Shown: piece by piece, positions 52,411 to 61,079 of the stretch | Numbering within the stretch: the first letter of the stretch is position 1 | Layout: each line of letters opens with the position of its first letter | Source of the DNA: Streptomyces sp. SID13726 | GTDB taxonomy: Bacteria > Actinomycetota > Actinomycetes > Streptomycetales > Streptomycetaceae | DNA length: 64,000 nt | Reading direction: 5' to 3' | Assembly: GCF_010548375.1 (NCBI RefSeq) | Contig: NZ_JAAGLY010000011.1 | Coordinates: 186,001-250,000, forward strand | Program-made: the position numbers and the translations under genes | Notes under the pieces: generated by a model | Told to the model about the DNA's origin: nothing | Seen by the model: the letters and a program-made list of their open reading frames with translations, nothing else | The model's database searches: none

Positions 52411-54426
52411 TCAGACGGCCGCGATCCGCCGTACCGTCGCCGCGATCGTGTCCCTGGACGGCAGCCATGTCCGCTCCAACGAGGGCGCGTAGGGCGCCGG
52501 GACCGGCGGCGGGGCCACCCTCGTCACCGGTGCGTCGAGATGCCAGAACCCCTCGTCGACCGCGAGGGCGGACAGCTCGGCGCCGACGCCGAAGTCCTTC
52601 ACCGCCTCGTGCGCGATGACCAACCGGTTCGTCCTGGCCAGGGAGTCGAGCACGGTCTCGCGGTCCAGCGGGGCAATGGTGCGCAGGTCGATCACCTCGA
52701 CGCTCACCCCCTCACCGGCCAGGGTCTCGGCGGCGGCGAGGCAGTCGTGAACCATCCGGGACCAGGAGACGAGGGTGACGTCCGTGCCCTCGCGGACGAC
52801 CTTCGCCTTCCCGAGCGGGATCAGGTGGTCCGCGTCGGGGCGGGGGCCCTTGAGGCCGTACTGGAGCCGGTTCTCGACGAAGATCACCGGGTTCGGGTCC
52901 CGGACGGCGGCGCGCAGGAGGCCGTAGGTGTCGGCCGGGTTGGAGGGCATCACCACGGTCAGGCCGGGGATGTGCGCGAGCAGGGCCTCCAGGCTCTGGG
53001 AGTGCTGGCTGCCCGAGGAGCGTCCGGCGCCGAACTGGGTGCGCACGACCAGCGGCAGGGAGGCCCGGCCGCCGGTCATGAAGCGGAGTTTGGCGGCCTG
53101 GTTGAGCAGCATGTCCAGGCAGACACCGATGAAGTCCATGTACATGATCTCGACGACCGGCCGCATCCCGGCCATGGCCGCCCCCACCGCCGTACCGATG
53201 ACGGCGCTCTCGCTGATCGGGGTGTCGCGCACCCGGCCCGGGAAGGCGTCGGCGAGGCCGCGGGTGAGGCCGAAGACGTTGCCTCCGGCGCCGACGTCGA
53301 TGCCGGCGACGAACACGGAGGGGTCCGTCCTCAGTTCGTGCTCCAGGGCGAGGCGTACGGCGTCCATCGAGCGGAAGATCTCGCCGGAGGCGGAGGCGGA
53401 GGCGGGAGCGGGTTCCGGTACGGCGGTGCGCGGGGCGGAGACGAAGTCGTACAGCGTCTCCGGGGCGGGCTCGGGCAGGGTGCGCGCCCACTGGACGGCC
53501 GCCTCGATCTCCTTGTCGATCTCCTCGTCCACGGCGTCCACGAGGGCGCTGTCGACGCCGGCCCCGGCGAGGTGGCGGCGGGCGACGATCAGGGGGTCGC
53601 GCTCCTTGGCGGCGGCGACCTCCTCGGGGGTGCGGTAGCGCTCGGGGTCGCCCTCGTAGTGGCCGTGCCAGCGGTAGGTCTCGGCCTCGACGAGCACCGG
53701 GCCGCCGCCCTCGCGCAGGCGTTCCACCACGTCGGTCATCATCCCGGCGACGGCCAGGACGTCGTTTCCGTCGACGTGGGCGTAGCCGATGCCGTATCCG
53801 GCGGCGCGGGCGGAGAGCGGGGCGCGGTGCTGTTCGGAGGCGGGCGAGAACTCCGAGTAGTGGTTGTTCTCGCAGAGGAAGACCACCGGCAGGTCCCACA
53901 CGGCGGCCAGGTTCACGGCCTCGTGGAACATGCCCTGGGCGACCGCGCCGTCGCCGAAGAACGCCACGACCACGTCCCCGGCCGCGCGCAGCTTGGCTGC
54001 CGTGGCCACCCCGGCGGCGATCGGGAGGCCGGCGCCGACGATGCCGTTGGCGCCGTAGATGCCGAGACGCGGGTCGGCGATGTGCATGGAGCCGCCGCGG
54101 CCGTGGTTGGTGCCCGCCTCCTTGCCCATCAGCTCGGCCATCATCGACGCGGTGTCCAGGCCCTTGGCGAGGACGTGGCCGTGGCCGCGGTGCGTGGAGG
54201 TGATGCCGTCGCGCTCGCCCAGCGGCCAGCAGGCGCCGACGGCGGTGGCCTCCTGGCCGATCGACAGATGCAGGAAGCCGGGGATCTCCGTCGCCTTGTA
54301 CAGCTCGGACGCCCGCTCCTCGAAACGGCGGATCCGGCGCATCCGCCGGTACATTTCCAGGAGTTGTTCCGCGTGCGCGGATCGGGTCCCCGTGCCCGCG
54401 TCGATGAACTGCGGTGCCTGAGTCAT
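52411..54426 (-). CDS. Fused alpha-beta E1 component of a 2-oxoacid/acetoin dehydrogenase
   Basis: A 671-residue TPP enzyme. Residues 1-335 are the E1-alpha domain, with the TPP/Mg motif starting GDG (158-160) and ending ENN (186-188). A proline-alanine-serine linker (about 335-350) joins the E1-beta domain, which contains PISESAVIGTAVGAAMAG and QFGAGRSSGSQHSQSLE. Fusions like this exist in BkdA/AcoAB-like enzymes. No E2 or E3 gene is nearby. It probably decarboxylates a 2-oxoacid or splits an acyloin formed late in the pathway. TetR site 5 lies 62 bp upstream. Confidence 0.92.
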   Translation of the reverse strand: MTQAPQFIDAGTGTRSAHAEQLLEMYRRMRRIRRFEERASELYKATEIPGFLHLSIGQEATAVGACWPLGERDGITSTHRGHGHVLAKGLDTASMMAELMGKEAGTNHGRGGSMHIADPRLGIYGANGIVGAGLPIAAGVATAAKLRAAGDVVVAFFGDGAVAQGMFHEAVNLAAVWDLPVVFLCENNHYSEFSPASEQHRAPLSARAAGYGIGYAHVDGNDVLAVAGMMTDVVERLREGGGPVLVEAETYRWHGHYEGDPERYRTPEEVAAAKERDPLIVARRHLAGAGVDSALVDAVDEEIDKEIEAAVQWARTLPEPAPETLYDFVSAPRTAVPEPAPASASASGEIFRSMDAVRLALEHELRTDPSVFVAGIDVGAGGNVFGLTRGLADAFPGRVRDTPISESAVIGTAVGAAMAGMRPVVEIMYMDFIGVCLDMLLNQAAKLRFMTGGRASLPLVVRTQFGAGRSSGSQHSQSLEALLAHIPGLTVVMPSNPADTYGLLRAAVRDPNPVIFVENRLQYGLKGPRPDADHLIPLGKAKVVREGTDVTLVSWSRMVHDCLAAAETLAGEGVSVEVIDLRTIAPLDRETVLDSLARTNRLVIAHEAVKDFGVGAELSALAVDEGFWHLDAPVTRVAPPPVPAPYAPSLERTWLPSRDTIAATVRRIAAV

Positions 54427-54487
54427 GGGCGTCCTCGCAATGCTCGCGCGGACGGCGCGCCCCGCGCCGTCCGAGTCCGTCTTTTAA

Positions 54488-54503
54488 TGTACCGTTTGGT
54501 CTA
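54488..54503. promoter_or_regulatory. TetR-type operator, site 5 of 7
   Basis: TGTACCGTTTGGTCTA (reverse TAGACCAAACGGTACA) lies between the divergent E1 and TetR genes. Its reverse differs from site 6 at only two central bases. Confidence 0.8.
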
Positions 54504-54621
54504 GCAAACTAGAGTGACGACATCCCGGGGACCGCTGTCCCCCCGGACGCCCCCGCAGCGCCCGGTGCGTGCCCCGGGGTTGGGTCGGTTCGACCCGTCG
54601 TCTCGTCAGGGGAGAGATGCG

Positions 54622-55329
54622 ATGCCACGACCGCCAGGCCACGGGCCGGACTTCGAGGTCCGGCGCCAGAAGATCATCGACACGGCCGCCGAGCTGTTCG
54701 CCCGCCAGGGCTACGCGGCGACCTCCGTCAACGACTTGGGCCGTGCCGTGGGGCTCGCCAAGGGAGCGCTGTACTACTACATCGGCTCCAAGGAGAACCT
54801 GCTGATCGAGATCCAGGGCCGGGTGATGAGCCCGCTGCTGTCCCGGGCCCGCCAGATCGCCGAGCTCGACGTGGATCCGCTGGTACGGCTGCGGCTGCTG
54901 TCCGAGTCGCTGCTGACGATCATCTTCCACCGGCTCGACCACATCTGGGTGTACGAGCACGACTACCGCAGCCTCACCGGCCCCGAGCTCCAGACCCTGC
55001 TGGGCCAGCGCTCCGACTTCGAGCACCTGATCACCGGGCTGCTGATCGACGCCGCCGAGCGGGGCAGCTTCCGCGTGGTCGAACCGCGCCTGGCGACCCT
55101 TCAGTTCCTCAACCTGCACAACCACACTTACCAGTGGGTCAGGCCGGGGGGCCGCTGGGACCCGCCCTATCTGGCCCGGGAGTACTGCGCGACCCTGTTC
55201 CGCGGCTTCGGGGCGACCGAGGACGCCCTCAAGGACACCGAGGCGAAGGCCGCGCAGTTCACGCGGGACCGGCCGGAGCTGCCGCTCGACCCCGAGGCGG
55301 TCTGGGAGCCGGCCGCGGTCGGGAGCTGA
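54622..55329 (+). CDS. TetR family repressor, predicted master regulator of the 43.7-60.9 kb regulon
   Basis: A 235-residue regulator. The HTH lies at about residues 34-54 (SVNDLGRAVGLAKGALYYYI), followed by a helical ligand domain with hydrophobic residues around FLNLHNHTYQWV. It resembles the KstR2-type TetR group, whose ligands are CoA esters of ring-degradation intermediates. ATG 54622 follows GGGAGAG, and earlier in-frame codons lack a ribosome site. A palindrome shared with three other divergent promoters lies upstream, consistent with self-control. Confidence 0.92.
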   Translation: MPRPPGHGPDFEVRRQKIIDTAAELFARQGYAATSVNDLGRAVGLAKGALYYYIGSKENLLIEIQGRVMSPLLSRARQIAELDVDPLVRLRLLSESLLTIIFHRLDHIWVYEHDYRSLTGPELQTLLGQRSDFEHLITGLLIDAAERGSFRVVEPRLATLQFLNLHNHTYQWVRPGGRWDPPYLAREYCATLFRGFGATEDALKDTEAKAAQFTRDRPELPLDPEAVWEPAAVGS

Positions 55330-55335
55330 CCGGGA

Positions 55336-55363
55336 CCCGCGGTGCGCTCCGGCGCACCGCGGG
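55336..55363. terminator. Bidirectional terminator hairpin
   Basis: Perfect 12-base arms (CCCGCGGTGCGC and its inverse) with a 4-base loop lie between the convergent TetR and acyl-CoA dehydrogenase genes. Confidence 0.85.
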
Positions 55364-55370
55364 ACACTCG

Positions 55371-56525
55371 TCATACGCCCTTCACCAGGGCCCGGGCGAT
55401 GACGTTGCGCTGGATCTCGTTGGTGCCCTCGCCGATCTCCAGGATCTTGGCGTCGGCGTAGAACCGGGAGATCTCCGACTCCCGCACATAGCCGTAGCCG
55501 CCGTGGATCTGCACCGCCTCGGAGGCGGCCCGGTTGGCGACCTCGGAGGCGTAGAGCTTCGCCATGGCGGCCTCGGTGCTGTGCGGCCGTCCCCGGTCTG
55601 CGAGCCAGGCCGCCCGGTAGACCATCCAGCGGGCCGCCTCGACCTCGGTGCCGATGTCGGCGAGCTTGTGCGAGACCGCCTGGAAGTCCGAGAGCGGGCG
55701 CCCGAACTGATGGCGTTCGGTGGCGTGCTTGAGGGCCAGCGCCAGGGCCGCCTTGGCCAGCGACAGACCGAGGGCGGCGACGCTGATACGGCCCTTGTCC
55801 AGCACCGACAGGAACTGCCGGAGCCCGCCGCCCTCCTCGCCGATCAGATGGTCCTCGGGGATCCAGCAGTCGTCGAAGACCAGTTCCCGGGTGTCCATGG
55901 CGTGCCAGCCCAGCTTCTTCAGCTTGGGGCCGCAGCTGTAGCCGGGGGTTCCGGTGGGGACGTAGAAGGTGGCGTAGCCCTTGCGGCCGTCCGCGCCCTT
56001 GCCGGTGGTGGCGAGCAGGGTGACGCCCTGGCTGATGTCGGTGCCGGCGTTGGTGATGAACATCTTCGTGCCGTTGAGCAGCCAGCCCCCGTCCGCACGG
56101 CGGGCCGTGGTGGCGATGCCGGCGGCGTCGGAGCCGGCGTCGGGCTCGGTCAGGCCGAAGGCGCCTATCGCCTCCCCACTGGCCAGTGGGGTGAGCCAGC
56201 GCCGCTTCTGGGCCTCGGTGCCGTAGGCGAGCAGTGGCAGGGTGGCGATCGTCGAGTGCGCGTTCCAGGAGGAGGCGACCGACTGGTCGGCGGCGCCGAG
56301 TTCCTCCATGACCGCCACGTAGGAGACGGTGTCGGAACCCGCTCCGCCGTACTCCTCGGGCACCAGCATGCCCATCAGGCCGAGTTCGCCGAGCTTGGTG
56401 AAGACGTGGGTGGGGAAGTGCTCGTTCTCGGACCACTCGGCCGCGTGCGGGCTGATCTCCTTGGCCGCGAACTCGCGGACCATGTCCTGGAGGTCCCGGG
56501 TCTCCTCCGGCAGGTCGAAATCCAT
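55371..56525 (-). CDS. Acyl-CoA dehydrogenase
   Basis: A full-length 384-residue enzyme. FGLTEPDAGSDAAGI lies in the beta domain, IHGGYGYVRESEISRFYADAK in the C-terminal helices, and the catalytic-loop position has EIGEGTNEIQRNVIA with a glutamate before GTNEIQ, as in typical short/medium-chain enzymes. It introduces the 2,3 double bond into the CoA-activated ring-opened acid. It starts one base from the zinc dehydrogenase stop. Confidence 0.94.
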   Translation of the reverse strand: MDFDLPEETRDLQDMVREFAAKEISPHAAEWSENEHFPTHVFTKLGELGLMGMLVPEEYGGAGSDTVSYVAVMEELGAADQSVASSWNAHSTIATLPLLAYGTEAQKRRWLTPLASGEAIGAFGLTEPDAGSDAAGIATTARRADGGWLLNGTKMFITNAGTDISQGVTLLATTGKGADGRKGYATFYVPTGTPGYSCGPKLKKLGWHAMDTRELVFDDCWIPEDHLIGEEGGGLRQFLSVLDKGRISVAALGLSLAKAALALALKHATERHQFGRPLSDFQAVSHKLADIGTEVEAARWMVYRAAWLADRGRPHSTEAAMAKLYASEVANRAASEAVQIHGGYGYVRESEISRFYADAKILEIGEGTNEIQRNVIARALVKGV

Positions 56526-56526
56526 G

Positions 56527-57585
56527 TCACAGTCCCTTCGGGGTCAACAGAACCTTGAGGTGGCGGGCCCGGTCGGCGGCCAGGTCCGCGAAGACCCCGG
56601 CTCCCTCCGCGAGCGCGAAACGTCCGGTGATCAGAGGTGCGGCGTCCAGGCGTCCGGTGCTCATGAGGTCGATCACGCGGGGGATGTCGTGGTGGTAGCC
56701 GAGCGTGCCGAGCACGGCTCGCTCGTAGAAGACGAGCTGCCCCATGTCGAACTCGACCTTGCCGTGCCCGACACCGGCCAGAACGACCCGTCCGCCACGA
56801 CGGACGGTGGCGACGGCCTGCGCGGCGAGCGCGGGCACGCCGGTCGCGTCGATGACGACGTCAGGACCGATGCGGCCGGTCTTGAGGAACAGCTCCCGGC
56901 GTACGTCGGTCTCGCGCGGGTCGTAGGCCTCGGTGACGCCGAGTTCGAGGAGGCGGTCCCGGCGCTCCTTCAGGGGTTCGCTGACGTGGAGACCGGCGGC
57001 GCCCGCGAGCTTCGCGGCCAGGACCACGGCGAAGCCGATCGGGCCGCCGCCGACGACCAGGACGTTGTCGCCGGGGCGTACTCCCCCACGGGTCACCGCG
57101 TGCAGGCCGACGGCGAGGGGTTCGGCCACGGCCGCCGACTCGTCGTCGACGTTGTCCGGCAGGCGGGTCAGGCCGGCGATCGGGACGGTGACGCGGTCGG
57201 CGAAGGCGCCGGGGGAAGCGAGGCCGACGGAGCCGCTCCTGGGGCAGATGTGGTACTCGCCCCTGACGCACCAGTAGCAGACTCCGCAGCGCCATACGGG
57301 GTCTGCGGTGACACGGTCCCCGACGGTGATGCCGGGTACTTCTGCGCCCAACGCTCTTACTGTGCCGCTGAGTTCATGGCCGAGGGCGAGTGGGGGGCTG
57401 GCCCCGGTGAGGGGGTGGGGCCCGTTGCGGATCATGTGGGGGCCTTCGAGGTACTCGTGGAGGTCGGTGCCGCAGACTCCGCACCAGGTCACGTCGATGA
57501 CGGCTTCGTGGGGCTGTGGCTCGCGCGGGTCGGGGAGTTCCTCCAGCCGCAGGTCCCTCGGGCCGTGCCAGCGCAACGCCTTCAT
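56527..57585 (-). CDS. Zinc-dependent alcohol dehydrogenase (butanediol dehydrogenase-like)
   Basis: A 352-residue MDR enzyme. The catalytic zinc site is CGVCGTDLHEY and GHELSG. The structural-zinc cysteines appear as CGVCYWCVRGEYHIC. The cofactor motif is VVGGGPIGFAVVLAA. The style is that of 2,3-butanediol/sorbitol dehydrogenases. It probably oxidises a secondary or primary alcohol released by ring opening, and may pair with the E1 enzyme if the product is an acyloin. It precedes the acyl-CoA dehydrogenase in a probable operon. Confidence 0.9.
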   Translation of the reverse strand: MKALRWHGPRDLRLEELPDPREPQPHEAVIDVTWCGVCGTDLHEYLEGPHMIRNGPHPLTGASPPLALGHELSGTVRALGAEVPGITVGDRVTADPVWRCGVCYWCVRGEYHICPRSGSVGLASPGAFADRVTVPIAGLTRLPDNVDDESAAVAEPLAVGLHAVTRGGVRPGDNVLVVGGGPIGFAVVLAAKLAGAAGLHVSEPLKERRDRLLELGVTEAYDPRETDVRRELFLKTGRIGPDVVIDATGVPALAAQAVATVRRGGRVVLAGVGHGKVEFDMGQLVFYERAVLGTLGYHHDIPRVIDLMSTGRLDAAPLITGRFALAEGAGVFADLAADRARHLKVLLTPKGL

Positions 57586-57667
57586 TTGTCCGTCCCCTTC
57601 GTGTCGTACGCCTTGTGTGAGTGCCGCGGATCGCCGTCTGCCGGGTGCGGGCTCTTCGTGGCCGGTC

Positions 57668-57687
57668 GCGCAGTTCCCCGCGCCCCT
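57668..57687 (-). repeat. Streptomyces-wide intergenic motif copy
   Basis: GCGCAGTTCCCCGCGCCCCT is a short sequence that recurs between genes in many Streptomyces genomes. A GGGCCCC-TTC-GGGGCCC hairpin follows directly and overlaps the end of the crotonase gene. Confidence 0.6.
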
Positions 57688-58474
57688 ACAGGGCCCCTTC
57701 GGGGCCCCTGAAGTTCGCCTTGCCCGGGCCGTGCTCCAAGAAGGAGCTGATGCCGTGGGTGGCGTCCTGAGTGGCGAACACACCTGTGAACAGGGAGCGT
57801 TCCAGGGCCAGGCCGGTCGACAGGCCGGTGTCGGCACCGTGGTCGACCGCTTCCTTGATGGCCTCCAGGGCTGCCGGTGGGCCCTCGGCCAGGCGGTGGG
57901 CATAGGCGAGGGCGGTGTCGAGGAGCGTGTCCTTGGGGACCACCTCGTCGACCAGGCCCAGTCGCAGGGCCTCCTCCGCGTCCACCCGGCGGCCGGTCAT
58001 CAGGAGGTTCTTCGCCCGGGACGGGCCGATCAGGCGGACCAGGCGCTGGGTGCCGCCCGAGCCAGGCATGATGCCCAGCTGCACCTCGGGCTGGCCGAGG
58101 ACCACGTCGTCCGCCGCGACGCGGTAGTCGGCGGCGAGGGCCAGCTCCAGGCCGCCACCGAGGGCGTAGCCGGTGATCGCGGCGATCACCGGCATGGGGA
58201 GCCGGGCGACCTCGTCGAAGGTCCGCTGGAGCGCGCGGTTCCAGACACGCACCTCCTCGGGGTCCATCAGGGACAGGGCCTTGATGTCCGCGCCGGCCGC
58301 GAAGAGCCGGTCCCCTCCGTGCAGGACCACGGCACGTACGCCCCGGGCGTCCGCCAGTTCGCGCGCACGAGCGGCCAGCTCGTCGCGCTGGCGGTCGTCG
58401 AAGGCGTTCATGGGCGGGTTGTCGAGGCGGACCGTGACGACGGGTCCGTCGGTGTCGAGGCGGATACGTGGCAC
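57686..58474 (-). CDS. Enoyl-CoA hydratase
   Basis: A 262-residue crotonase. The oxyanion-hole segments are FAAGADIKAL and ITGYALGGGLELALAAD. The glutamates appear in LGQPEVQLGIMPGSGGTQRL, as in true hydratases. GTG 58474 with GGAGGAGG 4-5 nt upstream is preferred over an ATG nine codons earlier. It hydrates the enoyl-CoA made by the acyl-CoA dehydrogenase of the same operon. TetR site 6 lies about 90 bp upstream. Confidence 0.93.
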   Translation of the reverse strand: MPRIRLDTDGPVVTVRLDNPPMNAFDDRQRDELAARARELADARGVRAVVLHGGDRLFAAGADIKALSLMDPEEVRVWNRALQRTFDEVARLPMPVIAAITGYALGGGLELALAADYRVAADDVVLGQPEVQLGIMPGSGGTQRLVRLIGPSRAKNLLMTGRRVDAEEALRLGLVDEVVPKDTLLDTALAYAHRLAEGPPAALEAIKEAVDHGADTGLSTGLALERSLFTGVFATQDATHGISSFLEHGPGKANFRGPEGAL

Positions 58475-58562
58475 GAGGCCCTCCTCCGCGGGGAGCGGCA
58501 TCGCCGGTGGTCGGACGGGTTGTCGCTCGACGCGCGTCGTCGTAGAGTGCGATCAGGTTTTA

Positions 58563-58578
58563 TAGACCAAGAGGTACA
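58563..58578. promoter_or_regulatory. TetR-type operator, site 6 of 7
   Basis: TAGACCAAGAGGTACA, nearly identical to the reverse of site 5, lies in the divergent promoter of the crotonase and acyl-CoA ligase operons. Confidence 0.75.
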
Positions 58579-58595
58579 CTAAATCTTGGGAGCGA

Positions 58596-58611
58596 GCAAC
58601 CGACCGGTCGG
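58596..58611. promoter_or_regulatory. TetR-type operator, site 7 of 7
   Basis: GCAACCGACCGGTCGG matches the palindrome core ACCG-N2-CGGT and resembles site 2. It lies 34 bp upstream of the ligase start and 33 bp from site 6. Confidence 0.7.
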
Positions 58612-58644
58612 GACATTCCCGGCCGCCGAGCCGAGAGAGTTGCC

Positions 58645-60183
58645 GTGCACAATTTCGCCAGCATCCTCGATTACCACCTGTCACAGCGGCCCGAGGCCGT
58701 GGTCGTCGTACAGGAAAAGCAGCGCCTGACCGTGCGGGAGCTGCACGAGCGGGTGAACCGGCTGGCCGCGGGACTGGCCGAGCTGGGCGTCCGGCGCGGT
58801 GACGTCGTGGGACTGCTGCTCTACAACCAGCCGGAATTCCTGGAGCTGGTGTACGCGGCGGGACGCCTCGGCGCGGTTTTCCTGCCGCTGAACTACCGGC
58901 TGTCCGAGGAGGAATGGCGGTACATCCTGGGGCACGCGCAGGCGAAGGTCCTCGTGACGGAGCCGGAATTCGGGCGGGCGGCGGACCGGATCGCCGCGCA
59001 GCTGCCGGATCTCGAGCACCGGATCCAGGTCGGCGGCGAGAGCGTCGCCGAGCCGTGGACCGGGTACGAGGAGCTGCTCGCCCGGCATCCGGGGGCCCGG
59101 GTGGAGCCCGTGGAGACGGGGCCCGACGACCTCCAGCGGCTGATGTACACCTCCGGGACCACGGCCCGCCCCAAGGGGGTGTGCGTCACCCACGGCAATG
59201 TGCAGGCGAAGAACCTGGCGCACATCGTCCACTTCGGGCTGACCGCCGCCGACACCACGCTGATCGGCGGCCCGCTCTACCACGTGGGCGGACTCGACAT
59301 GCCGGCCCTCGGCGTCCTGTACGCGGGCGGACGAGTGGTCCTGCAGAGAAAGTTCGACCCGGTCGGGGCGCTGCGCTCGATCGAGGAGCACCGCGTGACC
59401 AATGTGTGGCTGGCGCCCGCGATGGTCAACGCCGTCCTGGAGGTGCCGGATCGGGAAGGCTACGACACCTCCTCCGTGCGCTTCGTCCTGGGCGGCGGCG
59501 AGAAGACGCCCGAGCCGGTGCTGCGGCGCATCATGACCGCGTTCCCGAACGCCTGGTTCGCCGACGCCTACGGGCTGACCGAGACGGTCTCCGGCGACAC
59601 GTTCCTCGACCGCGAGCACGCTCTGGCCAAGCTGGGCTCGGTCGGGCGTCCGGTGCCGCACACGCGCGTGCGGATCGTCGACGACACCGGCAAGGAGGTC
59701 CCGGCCGGGGAGCTGGGCGAGATCACCCTGCGCGGGCCGAAGGTGTTCGCGGGCTACTGGCGGGACGAGAAGGCCACTTCGGCCGCGCTGCGGGAGGGCT
59801 GGTTCCACACCGGGGACATCGGCCATGTCGACGAGGAGGGCTTCCTCTACATCGACGACCGCAAGAAGGACATGATCGTCTCCGGCGGCGAGAACATCGC
59901 GACCCCCGAGGTGGAGCGGGTGCTGTACGAGCACCCCGCGGTGCTGGAGGCCGCCGTGGTGGGGCTGACGCACCCCCGCTGGGGCGAAGTGCCGCGCGCC
60001 TTCGTGGTGTTGCGGCCGGGGACGGACACGGGGGCTGCGGAGCTTCGGGAGTTCTGCCGGGCCCGGCTGGCCAGGTTCAAGGTGCCCGCGCGCTTCGACT
60101 TCGTCGGCGAACTCCCCCGTACCCCCTCGGGCAAGGTCCTCAAGCGGACCCTGCGCGACCTTCCCGCCGAGGAGCCCTCGTGA
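58645..60183 (+). CDS. AMP-dependent acyl-CoA ligase
   Basis: A 512-residue ANL ligase. MYTSGTTARPKGVCVTHGN is the phosphate loop, DAYGLTETVSGD the adenylate motif, GWFHTGDIG the hinge region and PSGKVLKR the catalytic lysine. It should activate the ring-opened acid for beta-oxidation. The start is GTG 58645. Its stop overlaps the following SDR start (GTGA), so both proteins are made together. Confidence 0.93.
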   Translation: MHNFASILDYHLSQRPEAVVVVQEKQRLTVRELHERVNRLAAGLAELGVRRGDVVGLLLYNQPEFLELVYAAGRLGAVFLPLNYRLSEEEWRYILGHAQAKVLVTEPEFGRAADRIAAQLPDLEHRIQVGGESVAEPWTGYEELLARHPGARVEPVETGPDDLQRLMYTSGTTARPKGVCVTHGNVQAKNLAHIVHFGLTAADTTLIGGPLYHVGGLDMPALGVLYAGGRVVLQRKFDPVGALRSIEEHRVTNVWLAPAMVNAVLEVPDREGYDTSSVRFVLGGGEKTPEPVLRRIMTAFPNAWFADAYGLTETVSGDTFLDREHALAKLGSVGRPVPHTRVRIVDDTGKEVPAGELGEITLRGPKVFAGYWRDEKATSAALREGWFHTGDIGHVDEEGFLYIDDRKKDMIVSGGENIATPEVERVLYEHPAVLEAAVVGLTHPRWGEVPRAFVVLRPGTDTGAAELREFCRARLARFKVPARFDFVGELPRTPSGKVLKRTLRDLPAEEPS

Positions 60184-60938
60184 ACGACCTGCGCCTGGAC
60201 CGCAAGACCGTGTGGGTGACCGGGGCCGGAAAGGGACTCGGCCGGGCGATCGCCGTCGCCCTGTGCCAGGCGGGCGCGGCGGTGGCGGTGACCGCGCGCA
60301 CCGCGTCGGACCTGGCGCGGCTGGAGTCCGAACTCGCCGGGGACGGCGGCAAGGTGCTGGTCGTGCCCGGCTCGGTCGCCGACTCCGACGCGGTGCGGGA
60401 CATGGTCGAGCGGATCACGCGGTGGTCGGGCCGGCTGGACTCGGTCGTCAACTGCGCCGGGATCAGCCCGCACTTCACCCGCAGCGAGCACGTGACGGAC
60501 CAGGACTGGCGGCAGGTCATGGACGTCAACCTCCAGGGCACGTTCCACTGCTGCCGCGAGGCCGGCAAGGTGATGCTGGAGCAGCGCTCCGGGTCGATCG
60601 TCAACGTCTCGTCCGTGCACGCGAGCACGGGCTTCGAGCGGATCGCCGCGTACGCCGCGAGCAAGGGCGGCGTCGAGGCGCTGACCCGGGCCCTCGCGGT
60701 GGAGTGGGCCGACCGGGGGGTGCGGGTCAACTCCCTTGCCCCCGGCTACTTCCACACCGACCTCAGCTCCGGGCTGCTGGACAGCCGCTGGGGCGAACGG
60801 ATCGTGCGCTCCACTCCGCTGGGCCGGGTGGGCAGCCCCGACGAGCTGGGCGGGGCCGCGGTGTTCCTCGCGTCGGACGCGTCGCGGTTCGTGACGGGGA
60901 CGACGGTCACGGTGGACGGAGGGTGGTCGGCCTGGTGA
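60180..60938 (+). CDS. SDR dehydrogenase (FabG-like)
   Basis: A 252-residue classical SDR. TGAGKGLGRA binds the cofactor, NCAGISPHF follows, and the catalytic residues are in NVSSVHAS and YAASKGG. The C-terminus is FVTGTTVTVDGGWSAW. Coupled to the ligase, it may oxidise the 3-hydroxyacyl-CoA or an earlier ring alcohol. The 141 bp that follow hold only G-rich sequence. Confidence 0.92.
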   Translation: MNDLRLDRKTVWVTGAGKGLGRAIAVALCQAGAAVAVTARTASDLARLESELAGDGGKVLVVPGSVADSDAVRDMVERITRWSGRLDSVVNCAGISPHFTRSEHVTDQDWRQVMDVNLQGTFHCCREAGKVMLEQRSGSIVNVSSVHASTGFERIAAYAASKGGVEALTRALAVEWADRGVRVNSLAPGYFHTDLSSGLLDSRWGERIVRSTPLGRVGSPDELGGAAVFLASDASRFVTGTTVTVDGGWSAW

Positions 60939-61079
60939 GCGAGGGGGCGGGGGGGCTGAGGCTGCGCAGATCGGGGTCGGCTGCACCCGGGAAGGCCGTC
61001 TCCACGGCGCCACACCTCGCCCACGACCTCTCCAGCCGTACGACGGGACGGGTGCGCTGCTCCGGATGGACGGCGGGCT

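Noticed and set aside
54484..56436. Long minus-strand frame covering the TetR gene and part of the acyl-CoA dehydrogenase
   Set aside because: Its translation is Arg/Gly-rich and it conflicts with two clear genes and a terminator.
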